NCBI RefSeq assembly: GCF_022843985.1
Contig: NZ_JALHMP010000015.1
Coordinates: 1 to 64,000 of the forward strand
DNA: 64,000 bases
Reading direction: 5' to 3'
From: Phreatobacter sp.
Lineage (GTDB): Bacteria; Pseudomonadota; Alphaproteobacteria; Rhizobiales; Phreatobacteraceae
How positions within the stretch are numbered: position 1 is the stretch's first letter; each line of letters starts with the position of its first letter. Made by a program: the position numbers and the translations under genes. Under the pieces are notes generated by a model that had not been told where the DNA came from, did not search any database, and saw nothing but the letters and a program-made list of their open reading frames with translations. This document shows positions 46,398 through 54,183 of this stretch, piece by piece.

Positions 46398-47474
46398 ATG
46401 AGCCAGAGCGACAGATACCGCGCCAATCCCCCCGCCCCCGGCATGGCCTACATGTCGGCCGAGCTGAAGAAGACCATCGACCTCTCCGAATCGACCGTCA
46501 CCGACGATTTCGACGAGCGCTCCTGGGACATGGTCGTCTCCCTCGGCCTGTCCCGGCAGCTGACGACCGGCAGGACCCTGATCGAACTCGCCGAGGCCGG
46601 CCATGACGACATTGTCGTCTGCACCGCCGATCTCGGCCGGCCGACCCAGGTCATCGGCTTCGGCCAGGCCTATCCGGACCGTTATTTCAACTTCGGCATT
46701 GCCGAGCGCAACATGATCGGCGCCGCCGCCGGCCTCGCCACCATGGGCCTGACGCCGGTCATCTCGAATTACTCGTTCTTCCTCGCCCTGATGGGCGTCG
46801 AGAACATCCGCAACGACATCTGCTACACCAACCTGCCGGTGAAGATGGTCGGCACCCATTCCGGCATCGCCATGGGCTTCTACGGCACCTCGCACCATTG
46901 CTGCGAGGATATCGGGGCGCTGCGCGCCATTCCCAACCTGACGCTGATGGCGCCCTGCGACGGCCATGCCCTGTCCTCGGCGCTGCGGACCAATATCAAA
47001 CATCCCGCCCCGATCTATTTCCGCGCCGGCCGCGGCCGCGAGGCCGTCGTCTACGACAGGGAATTCGACTTCCGCATCGGCGGGTCCAACACCCTGCGCG
47101 ACGGGCGCCACGCCACGGTGCTCGCCATCGGCAATCTGGTGAAGGCAGGCCTCGACGCCCACGACATCCTGAAAGCCGAGGGGATCGAGATCACCGTCGT
47201 CGACATGTATTCGATCCGGCCGCTCGACCTCGAGGCGGTGCGCGCCGCCGCGAAGCGCGGCCCGATCATCTCGGCGGAGGAGGCGAACGTCACCGGCGGC
47301 TTCGGCGCGGCCATCGCCGAGGTCATCGCCGAGGAGGGGCTCGGCACCCGCCTGACCAAGGTCGGCATGCCCGATGCCTATGCGGTGCTCGGCCCGCCGA
47401 CCCACCTCTACCGCCACTATGGGCTCGACGGCGAGGGCGTCGCCGCGGCGGTGCGCAAGGCGCTGAAGGCTTGA
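46398..47474 (+). CDS. Transketolase, C-terminal subunit
   Basis: 358 aa. It carries the pyrimidine-binding domain (ERNMIGAAAGLA with its catalytic Glu, then GTHSGIAMGFYGTSHH) and the C-terminal domain ending YRHYGLDGEGVA. ATG at 46398 is preceded by GAGGAGACGG. An N-terminal extension of about 40 residues (KTIDLSE, TVTDDFDE) precedes the fold. It acts with the preceding gene. Confidence 0.93.
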   Translation: MSQSDRYRANPPAPGMAYMSAELKKTIDLSESTVTDDFDERSWDMVVSLGLSRQLTTGRTLIELAEAGHDDIVVCTADLGRPTQVIGFGQAYPDRYFNFGIAERNMIGAAAGLATMGLTPVISNYSFFLALMGVENIRNDICYTNLPVKMVGTHSGIAMGFYGTSHHCCEDIGALRAIPNLTLMAPCDGHALSSALRTNIKHPAPIYFRAGRGREAVVYDREFDFRIGGSNTLRDGRHATVLAIGNLVKAGLDAHDILKAEGIEITVVDMYSIRPLDLEAVRAAAKRGPIISAEEANVTGGFGAAIAEVIAEEGLGTRLTKVGMPDAYAVLGPPTHLYRHYGLDGEGVAAAVRKALKA

Positions 47475-47503
47475 GCTGAAAGCTCAGGGCCTCTGGGGGA
47501 ATG

Positions 47504-47659
47504 GCCCCACCCGCACCCTCCCCGCGCTGCGCGCGGAGTGGGGACTTCGACGACGGGCGAGTCCCTGAGACGGTCGTGCCTGGCCCCACCGCCGTCGAAC
47601 GGGCCGGGACGCAAAGGTCCCCCTCCCATCGCGGAGCGAGGGGAGGGTGCGGGTGGGGC
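47504..47659. repeat. Intergenic inverted-repeat element, copy 1 (156 bp)
   Basis: Perfect 20-bp terminal inverted repeats (GCCCCACCCGCACCCTCCCC at 47504-47523, inverse at 47640-47659), with imperfect symmetry continuing inwards. It shares ends and the inner palindromic stretch with 57416-57570. It fills the gap between convergent transketolase and purC. Confidence 0.88.
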
Positions 47660-47678
47660 ATTTCCAGCCCCTCGCCCC

Positions 47679-48650
47679 TCAGAAATACCCGGCGAGGTTT
47701 TTCCGGATCCGGTCGATCACCCGACCCGCCTCGGGGCGGATGTCGAAGCGCTGGCCGGTGATGGTCTCGAAGGCCTCGATATAGACCGCGGCCGTGGCCA
47801 CGATCACGTCGGCGGGGATTTCCGGGATGGCGTCCTTGTAGGGATCGCAGCGCGCCACGACCCAGTTGCGCACGAAGTCCTTGTCGAAGCTCTCGGGCTT
47901 CTCGCCCGCGGCGAACCGCGCGGGATAGCTGTCGGCCTTCCAGTAGCGGCTCGAATCCGGCGTATGAATCTCGTCCGCCAGCACGATGCGGCCGTCGCGG
48001 TCGGTGCCGAACTCGTACTTCGTGTCGACGAGAATGAGGCCGCGCTCGGCGGCGCGCTTCTGGCCCCGCGCGAACAGGGCGAAGGCATAGGTTGTCAGAG
48101 TCTGCCACTGCGCAGGGGTGACCAGCTTCTGGTCGAGGATCTGTTCCGGCGACAGCGGCGCGTCATGGCCCCCGTCGAAAGCCTTCGACGTCGGCGTGAT
48201 GATCGGCTGCGGCAGGCGCTGGTTGTCCTTCAGCCCGTCGGGAAGGGTGATGCCGTACATCTGCCGCTCGCCCTTCTTGTACAGCGTCAGGACGGAGGTG
48301 CCGGTGGTGCCGGCGAGATAGTCGCGCACGACGATCTCGACGGGCAGGATGTTGAGGCGCTGGCCCACCACCACGTTCGGGTCGGGATAGGAGAGGACAT
48401 GGTTCGGACAGATGTCCGCCGTCTCCTCGAACCAGTAGCGTGCCGTCTGGGTCAGCACCTCGCCCTTGAAGGGGATCGCCGCGAGAATGCGGTCGAAGGC
48501 GCTGATGCGGTCCGTGGCGATGATGACGCGGCTGCCGTCGGGCAGGTCGTAATTGTCGCGCACCTTGCCGCGGTAGTGGTTGGGCAGTTCGGGGATGGTC
48601 GCGTCGTCGAGGACGCGATGGGCGTTCGCCCTCAGCTTCACCAGATCCAT
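47679..48650 (-). CDS. purC: Phosphoribosylaminoimidazole-succinocarboxamide synthase
   Basis: 323 aa, the long bacterial form close to the yeast Ade1 type. It has [28 protein letters not shown] at the ATP site (GKVRD, DRISAF), [15 protein letters not shown], the substrate motif LVDTKYEFG and PDSSRYW. ATG at 48650 is used because the longer frame would run into DedA's promoter region. It makes SAICAR in purine synthesis. It is isolated from other pur genes here. Confidence 0.94.
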   Translation of the reverse strand: MDLVKLRANAHRVLDDATIPELPNHYRGKVRDNYDLPDGSRVIIATDRISAFDRILAAIPFKGEVLTQTARYWFEETADICPNHVLSYPDPNVVVGQRLNILPVEIVVRDYLAGTTGTSVLTLYKKGERQMYGITLPDGLKDNQRLPQPIITPTSKAFDGGHDAPLSPEQILDQKLVTPAQWQTLTTYAFALFARGQKRAAERGLILVDTKYEFGTDRDGRIVLADEIHTPDSSRYWKADSYPARFAAGEKPESFDKDFVRNWVVARCDPYKDAIPEIPADVIVATAAVYIEAFETITGQRFDIRPEAGRVIDRIRKNLAGYF

Positions 48651-48800
48651 GGCCGTCGATCTCCCCGCGAACCGGTCCCTCCTTATCGTCTCGGCGGGGC
48701 CGGCGTCGACGCCCGAGACCAATTGTCCACCGCCGACGGCTTGACCGGGGGGGCGTCATCGTCTTCGCTCCGGCGTCGCTCTTTCCCAAGCGTGAGATGT

Positions 48801-49322
48801 ATGGAAGCCTACGTCACCCCGGTCATCGAGTTCGTCAAAGCCAACCAGGCTTGGGCTCCCGCCATCATCTTCGCGCTGTGCTTCGCCGAGTCCCTGGCGG
48901 TGCTGTCGCTGGTCGTTCCGGCCTGGGCGATGATCGTCGCCTTCGGCCCGCTGATCGGATCGGCCGGCATCCCCTTCTGGCCGATCCTGGCGGCGGCCGT
49001 CCTCGGTGCGACGCTGGGCGATGCCGTCTCCTACTGGTTCGGCTATGTCTTCAAGGACCGTATCGCCAAGATCTGGCCGCTCTCCCGGCATCCGGAAATC
49101 CTGCCCAAGGGCCAGGCCTTCTTCGACAAATGGGGCGTCTGGGCGATCTTCATCGGCCGCTTCTCGGGACCGCTGCGCGCCTCCGTTCCGCTGGTGGCGG
49201 GGATGCTCGCCATGCCGCAATGGAAATTCCAGATCGCCAATGTCCTCTCGGCCATTCTCTGGGCGGGCGCCCTGCTGGCGCCCGGCAACATGCTCGGCCA
49301 ATATCTGAAGGTCCTGCACTGA
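48801..49322 (+). CDS. DedA-family membrane protein
   Basis: 173 aa with about four hydrophobic helices. The DedA signature is visible as CFAESLAVLSLVVPAWAMIV, GATLGDAVSYWFGY and the substrate loop FFDKWGVWAIFIGRFSGPLRASVPLVAGM with its two arginines. It resembles the short DedA subfamily. These proteins flip or transport lipids (undecaprenyl-phosphate, PE) in the inner membrane; the exact lipid is not known here. ATG at 48801 follows GTGAGATGT. It is divergent from purC. Confidence 0.88.
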   Translation: MEAYVTPVIEFVKANQAWAPAIIFALCFAESLAVLSLVVPAWAMIVAFGPLIGSAGIPFWPILAAAVLGATLGDAVSYWFGYVFKDRIAKIWPLSRHPEILPKGQAFFDKWGVWAIFIGRFSGPLRASVPLVAGMLAMPQWKFQIANVLSAILWAGALLAPGNMLGQYLKVLH

Positions 49323-49346
49323 CCGGCTTCCCGATGGCAGGCAGAC

Positions 49347-50153
49347 TCAGGCCAGCGTCGCCGTGCCCAGATGCTCGACCGGGAAGGCGTGGACGTCCTG
49401 CAGCAATTCGACGAAGGCGCGCGCGGTGAATTCGGTCAGTTCGCGCCCGCTCGCCGGCGTGGCGGCAGCCGCATTGCCCATGGCGCCGGCGGTGGAGAGG
49501 TCCTCGCTCAGCCAGCCGAAGGCGATGCGCTGCGTCGCCCTGAGGTGCCGGTAGCGCTGCTCCATCAGCACGGCGGCGGAGACGAAGTCGCGGGCCTTGG
49601 CCATATGCACGAGGTCGCGGCGGAAATGCAGCATCTGCGACGTCTCGATGGCGCCGCCGTGGATGCCATGGACGTGCTCGGCCTCCGGGAACAGCCCCTC
49701 CGGCGCACCCAGCCGGTGCCAGGAGCACTGGACGACGAACATGCCGTGGCGGCGGCGAAGGTCCCGCGCCACGATGTCCATCGTCGCGACATTGCCGCCA
49801 TGGGAATTGGCGATGACGAGCTTGCGCAGCCCGGTTCGCGCGATGCTGTCGCCGATCTCGTTCAGCAGCCGGATCTGCGTCTCGGCGGACAGGGTGATCG
49901 TCCCGGGAAAGGCGGCGTGCTCGTCCGACTTGCCCATCCACACCGTCGGCAGGAAGGTGACCGGCAGCCCCTTCGGCAGGATGGCGCGCACGGCCTGCCC
50001 ATTGCCATCGGCAATGACGGTATCGACGGAGACCGCCAGATGCGGGCCGTGCTGCTCCATCGCTGCGATCGGCAGGACGGCGATCCACGATCCGGTCTCT
50101 CCCGACCGGAACTCCTCCGTGGTCATGTCGCCCCAGAGCTGTTTCGGCAGCAT
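49347..50153 (-). CDS. Creatininase-family amidohydrolase
   Basis: 268 aa. The family's metal ligands are in MEQHGPHLAVSVD (E/H/D), NSHGGN and HGIHGGAIETS. It belongs to the creatininase/MftE group, whose members hydrolyse cyclic or linear amides such as creatinine. It is not an MftE-like gene by context because no mycofactocin genes are adjacent. The substrate cannot be named. RidA lies 49 bp upstream on the same strand and may be co-transcribed. Confidence 0.87.
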   Translation of the reverse strand: MLPKQLWGDMTTEEFRSGETGSWIAVLPIAAMEQHGPHLAVSVDTVIADGNGQAVRAILPKGLPVTFLPTVWMGKSDEHAAFPGTITLSAETQIRLLNEIGDSIARTGLRKLVIANSHGGNVATMDIVARDLRRRHGMFVVQCSWHRLGAPEGLFPEAEHVHGIHGGAIETSQMLHFRRDLVHMAKARDFVSAAVLMEQRYRHLRATQRIAFGWLSEDLSTAGAMGNAAAATPASGRELTEFTARAFVELLQDVHAFPVEHLGTATLA

Positions 50154-50202
50154 CGCGCCCTCCCGCTCGTCTCCCCGACCTGATTCGCGCCGGTCCTGAT
50201 CC

Positions 50203-50598
50203 CTAGCCGGCCCTGGCCGCCACCACCTCGACCTCGACCTTGAATTCGGGCCTGGTGAAGCCCGAGACGATCATCAGCGTCGAGGCCGGCGGCGGGCTGG
50301 CGACGTGGCGATCGCGCGAGGCCATGTAGCCCGCCATATGCGCCCGGTCGGTGACGAAGGCATTGATGCGGACGATGTCGCCCATGTCCATCCCGGCGGC
50401 AGCGAGCATATGGCCGATCGCGGCGAAGCACAGGTCGGCCTGCGCCTCCACCGCCTCGGGAATGACGCCGTCCGGGGCGAGGCCCAGTTGTCCCGAACAG
50501 AACAGCATCCGCGTCCCCGCCGGCACGACGACGGCGTGCGAATATCTGGCGAAGGGGGCCGGCATGGCGGCCGGCGTCAGTTTCTCGAGCATGGTCAT
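50203..50598 (-). CDS. RidA (YjgF/YER057c/UK114) family protein
   Basis: 131 aa, the usual length. It has LFCSGQLGLAPDG, QADLCFAAIGHMLAAAGMDMGDIVRINAFVTD and VEVEVVAA. The family deaminates reactive 2-aminoacrylate-type enamines or imines. The start codon overlaps the stop of the Lrp-type gene by 4 nt, so the regulator and RidA are one translational unit, consistent with an amino acid inducer. The family's key Arg near the C-terminus is not clearly conserved at the usual place, so this may be a divergent subfamily. Confidence 0.88.
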   Translation of the reverse strand: MTMLEKLTPAAMPAPFARYSHAVVVPAGTRMLFCSGQLGLAPDGVIPEAVEAQADLCFAAIGHMLAAAGMDMGDIVRINAFVTDRAHMAGYMASRDRHVASPPPASTLMIVSGFTRPEFKVEVEVVAARAG

Positions 50599-51059
50599 GT
50601 CTTGCCCATCTGGATCGGCAGGGCCGTCGTCTGCTTGATCCGCTCCATGGCGAAGCGCGACGTGACGTTCTTCAGCGGCATCTGGGCGATCAGGCGCTTG
50701 TAGAAGGCGTCATAGGCGTCCATGTCCGCCACCACGACGCGCAGCATGTAGTCGACGTCGCCGGCCATCCGGTAGAACTCCATCACCTCCGGCATGGCGG
50801 CGACGAGTTCAGCGAAGCGGCCGAGCCAGGCCTCGGAATGGTCGGAGGTCTCCACCGACACGAAGACGGTCAGCCCGAGCCCGAGTTTCTTCGGGTCGAG
50901 CAGGGCTACGCGCCCCTTGATGATGCCCTCGGCTTCGAGCTTCTGGATGCGCTTCCAGGCGGGCGTGGTCGACAGGCCGGACCGTGACGCGACTTCCGCG
51001 ATGGAGAGCGAAGCGTCCGTCTGCAAAACGGAGAGAATGCGGCGGTCCGTGTCGTCCAT
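50595..51059 (-). CDS. Lrp/AsnC family transcriptional regulator (second copy)
   Basis: 154 aa: HTH (DDTDRRILSVLQTDASLSIAEVASRSGLSTTPAWKR in pieces) and the AsnC ligand domain (DVDYMLRVVVADMDAY). ATG at 51059 (MDDTD) is chosen; six upstream codons are not conserved. It is the first gene of an Lrp-ridA pair with possible creatininase downstream. It may respond to an amino acid whose breakdown needs RidA. This is distinct from the copy at 17860-18372. Confidence 0.9.
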   Translation of the reverse strand: MDDTDRRILSVLQTDASLSIAEVASRSGLSTTPAWKRIQKLEAEGIIKGRVALLDPKKLGLGLTVFVSVETSDHSEAWLGRFAELVAAMPEVMEFYRMAGDVDYMLRVVVADMDAYDAFYKRLIAQMPLKNVTSRFAMERIKQTTALPIQMGKT

Positions 51060-51188
51060 CCCTGGGCATCCCTTCACTGGGAATTGATCTTGCCACGAGG
51101 TTTAGACGGTCCCGCGCGCCATGGCGAGCGAGACAAGGGTCTTATACACGCCTGCCGGGTACGCGCCGCGACAAGCGACGGCGCGACC

Positions 51189-51521
51189 TCAGTTGCCGGC
51201 GTAGAAGGCGGCCGGCCAGGGCCAGTTCACCATATAGGCCGGCGCGCCCCAGAAGCGGTCGCGACCCGGCTTGCCGCGCATCGAGCTGGACATGGCCACC
51301 AGATCGCCGTTCGAGGTGAAGGGCGCGAAGAGCATGTCGGGGCGCGCACTCATGCGGTCGCCGGGGAAGGTGACCTTCGGGGTCACCAGCCAGCTCGGCC
51401 GCGAGACGCGCACCTCGGGGGGCGCGTTGCGACGCTGCTGGGCCTCGGCCTGCTGCACGGCCGCTTCGACGGCGAAGACGGCCGTCACTGCGACGAGGCC
51501 GATGGCGAAATTGCGGATCAT
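51189..51521 (-). CDS. Small secreted protein, function unknown
   Basis: 110 aa with a signal peptide (hydrophobic residues 4-21, cleavage near AEA-Q). The mature part has no cysteine pair and no known motif, but ends in Trp/Pro-rich WGAPAYMVNWPWPAAFYAGN. A well-placed ATG and the signal peptide make it a real gene. It is likely periplasmic. No family recognised. Confidence 0.65.
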   Translation of the reverse strand: MIRNFAIGLVAVTAVFAVEAAVQQAEAQQRRNAPPEVRVSRPSWLVTPKVTFPGDRMSARPDMLFAPFTSNGDLVAMSSSMRGKPGRDRFWGAPAYMVNWPWPAAFYAGN

Positions 51522-51625
51522 GAGGTCCTCCCGATGCGTTGGCGAACTCTAGCCTTACGCCGCGTCCGGGTCGAGAGCATGCCGGCCACAGATTGAAGAA
51601 CTGTGACCGGCAGGCATCGCACGCC

Positions 51626-52216
51626 TCAGGCAGCGCGGCGCCAGGCTTCGGCAAGGTCCAGATCTTGCAAGCGCGGCACGTCCCTGCCCGTCGGGCTGAC
51701 GAGGCCCCGGGCGCCGTCCAGTGCGCCGGGAACCAGGTCCAGCCCGAGAAACCGCGACCGCTCCACCGGTCCCGGCATCCACAGGCGCTCCATCCTCGCC
51801 GCCGCGAAGCCGAAACGCCGGTAATAGGGTTCGTCGCCGACCAGGATGATGGCCCGGTGGCCCTCGTCCCGTGCCCGCCCGATCGCCTCCCGCATCAGCA
51901 GGCCGCCGATGCCGGACGAACGGATCGCGCCGTCCACCGCGAGCGGCCCCAGCAGCAGCGCGGGGCGATCGGGTCCGAGCGTCACGTTCCACAGGCGCAC
52001 CGTACCGACCAGATGCTTGCCGGCAGTCGCCACCAGGGCGAGCCGGTCGGCCGGTAGTCGCCCCTCGCGCAGGCGCTCGGAGGTCTTCTCGGACCGGTCG
52101 GCGCCGAAGGCGGCGTCGAGCAAAGTCTCGCGCGCGGCGATATCGCGAAGCTGCTCGTCGCGGACGACGATGGGATCGGCGAGAACGGGATCCTTGAGGG
52201 AAACATGCACGGTCAT
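51626..52216 (-). CDS. GNAT-family N-acetyltransferase (YhbS-like)
   Basis: 196 aa. The acetyl-CoA P-loop is RSSGIGGLLMREAI, preceded by LLLGPLAVDG and followed by ILVGDEPYYRRFGF, the typical YhbS/arylamine-like pattern. ATG at 52216 (MTVHVSLK) is preferred to 52318 because the extra N-terminus is Arg/Pro-rich and unconserved. The gene lies downstream of ornithine decarboxylase on the same strand, but a hairpin separates them. The acceptor is unknown. Confidence 0.85.
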   Translation of the reverse strand: MTVHVSLKDPVLADPIVVRDEQLRDIAARETLLDAAFGADRSEKTSERLREGRLPADRLALVATAGKHLVGTVRLWNVTLGPDRPALLLGPLAVDGAIRSSGIGGLLMREAIGRARDEGHRAIILVGDEPYYRRFGFAAARMERLWMPGPVERSRFLGLDLVPGALDGARGLVSPTGRDVPRLQDLDLAEAWRRAA

Positions 52217-52305
52217 GGCCGTGGTCCTTCTCTGGCGAGAGAGTGACGACAGCCCTCGTGCCGGGCGAGAGCCACGGCCGGTCGGGACGGTTGCTGGGCG
52301 GGGAG

Positions 52306-52327
52306 CCCGCCCGGTCACCCGGGCGGG
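52306..52327 (-). terminator. Hairpin after ornithine decarboxylase
   Basis: Perfect 9-bp stem CCCGCCCGG/CCGGGCGGG with a 4-nt loop, 11 bp beyond the gene's stop on the minus strand. No U-tract follows, so it may be only a weak terminator or an RNA-stability element. Confidence 0.45.
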
Positions 52328-52337
52328 AGGAGGAGCG

Positions 52338-53483
52338 TCAGATGCAGACGCTCGCCAGCGGCGCGAAGCCGTTGAAGCCGACCGTCGAATAGGTCGTGGT
52401 ATAGGCCCCGGTCGCCTCGATCAGCACCTTGTCGCCGATCGAGAGCGACACGGGCAGGTCGTAGGGCTTCTTCTCGTACATGACGTCGACCGAATCGCAG
52501 GTCGGTCCAGCCAGCACGCAGGGGGCCGTCGCGTCGCCGTCTCGCTCCGTGCGGATCGGATAGCGGATCGCCTCGTCCATGGTCTCGGCGAGACCGTGGA
52601 ACTTGCCGATGTCGAGATAGACCCAGCGCACCTCGTCCTCGTCCGACTTCTTCGAGATGAGGACGACCTCCGACTCGATGATGCCGGCATTGCCGACCAT
52701 GCCGCGACCCGGCTCGATGATCGTTTCCGGGAGGCGGTTGCCGAAATGCTTGGTCAGCGATTCGAAGATGGCCGCGCCATAGGCTTCCGCCGCCGGCACG
52801 TCCTTGAGGTACTTGGTCGGGAAGCCACCGCCCATATTGACCATCTTCAGCTCGATGCCGCGCTCGGCGAGCGTGGCGAAAATCGAGGAGGCCGTGGTCA
52901 GCGCCTGGTCCCAGGCGCCCATGTTCGTCTGCTGCGAGCCGACATGGAACGACAGGCCATAGGCCTGCAGCCCGAGGCGGTGGGCATGTTCCAGCACGCG
53001 CGGCGCCATCTCCGCCGCGCAGCCGAACTTGCGCGAGAGCGGCCATTCGGCGCCCTCGCAGTCCTGCAGGAAGCGGCAGAAGACCTTGGCGTCCTTCGCG
53101 CCGATCAGTGCGGCCTGACGGGCGATCTTCTCGACCTCGGCCTCGCAGTCGACGGCGAACAGGCGCACGCCGTACTGCAGGGCGCGCGCGATGTCCTTTT
53201 CCTTCTTGATGGTGTTGCCGAAGGAAATGCGCTCGGGCGCGGCGCCGGTCGCCAGGGCCTGCTCGATCTCGACCACGGAGGCGCAGTCGAAGCAGGACCC
53301 CATCTCGGCGAGCAGGTTGAGGATTTCCGGGGCCGGATTGGCCTTCACCGCGTAGAAGACGCGCGTGTCGGGCAGGGCCCGGGCGAATTTGGTGAAGTTC
53401 TCGGCCACGACCTCGAGATCGACGACCATGATCGGGCCATCGTCGCGGCGGTTGCGGAGGAATTCGCGGATACGGTCGGTCAT
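52338..53483 (-). CDS. Type III PLP-dependent ornithine/lysine decarboxylase
   Basis: 381 aa, alanine-racemase fold (eukaryote-like ODC). The Schiff-base Lys is K47 in FYAVKANP; GLSFHVGSQ and MGGGFP bind PLP, EPGRGMVG binds the phosphate, and GPTCDSVDV holds the active-site Cys of the partner subunit. It makes putrescine (or cadaverine) from ornithine (or lysine). ATG at 53483 follows a GGGGGG-rich site and is the family's usual N-terminus. A long (700 bp) upstream region suggests RNA-level control. Confidence 0.94.
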   Translation of the reverse strand: MTDRIREFLRNRRDDGPIMVVDLEVVAENFTKFARALPDTRVFYAVKANPAPEILNLLAEMGSCFDCASVVEIEQALATGAAPERISFGNTIKKEKDIARALQYGVRLFAVDCEAEVEKIARQAALIGAKDAKVFCRFLQDCEGAEWPLSRKFGCAAEMAPRVLEHAHRLGLQAYGLSFHVGSQQTNMGAWDQALTTASSIFATLAERGIELKMVNMGGGFPTKYLKDVPAAEAYGAAIFESLTKHFGNRLPETIIEPGRGMVGNAGIIESEVVLISKKSDEDEVRWVYLDIGKFHGLAETMDEAIRYPIRTERDGDATAPCVLAGPTCDSVDVMYEKKPYDLPVSLSIGDKVLIEATGAYTTTYSTVGFNGFAPLASVCI

Positions 53484-54183
53484 GTGATGTCCCCCCAGCC
53501 CTCTCTCGCGAGGACCAGCAAAGGGTTGAACCCATGGGCGGCGTTCGCTTCGCGGGTCCGCTGTGGAGACGGAACACCGGTGACGTCGGCAACCCGATGA
53601 CGTTCGCCGAGACATCTCTTCCGCGGCCGGGCTGGACACCCGTCAGCGAGACAAAGACGCCTTCGATTGGATTGGGGACATCCCGCTCCGCACGGCCGGC
53701 AAGAAGAACAAGCCTCTTCGGTAGCTGGCTCTGGACACCAGCTGAGACCAAAAAAGCCCGATCGTCGTTGCTTCAAGTCGCGTCCCCTGCGGAGGGCAGG
53801 GTTCGCCGGTTTGCCTCCGGCTGCCGGTTAGGTATCGAAGACCCCGCGTCTTGCGACGCCCCTGGAACACGGCCCGGCAGGTCCCGGCGCATTCCCAAGT
53901 CTTCGGGCGGCTGTCCGGCCTCTTGTCCGGATGCCCACCAACCGGCACGCAACCACAGGCACGTGCGAAATTGGGCAGCGCCGTAGATAGCAGATTTCGC
54001 CCCCGGCGCAAGCGCTTTCCCTTTTCCAGGGGCAAGAAAATTTGCGTGACAGGCCATCGGGTTAACACCCTCCGCATTTCGCCGGCGAAGGGTCGTCGCC
54101 GTGGACAGAATGCCGCATCCCTCGCTATGAGTTCTTTCGCCGTGGGCCCTTGCCGCCCGCGCCTGACAAGGAACCGGAGACGC
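53484..54183 (-). promoter_or_regulatory. Long leader/intergenic region upstream of ornithine decarboxylase
   Basis: 700 bp without a convincing gene between the odc start (minus) and the antiporter start (plus). On the minus strand several compact GC stems are visible: CCCTGC/GCAGGG (53785-53801, 5-nt loop), AGCTGG/CCAGCT (53723-53743), and GACGC/GCGTC around 53855-53870. A run of six T (53750-53755) follows these. Odc genes in alphaproteobacteria are known to carry the speF leader RNA; this is where it would be, but the match cannot be made by eye. Confidence 0.35.
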
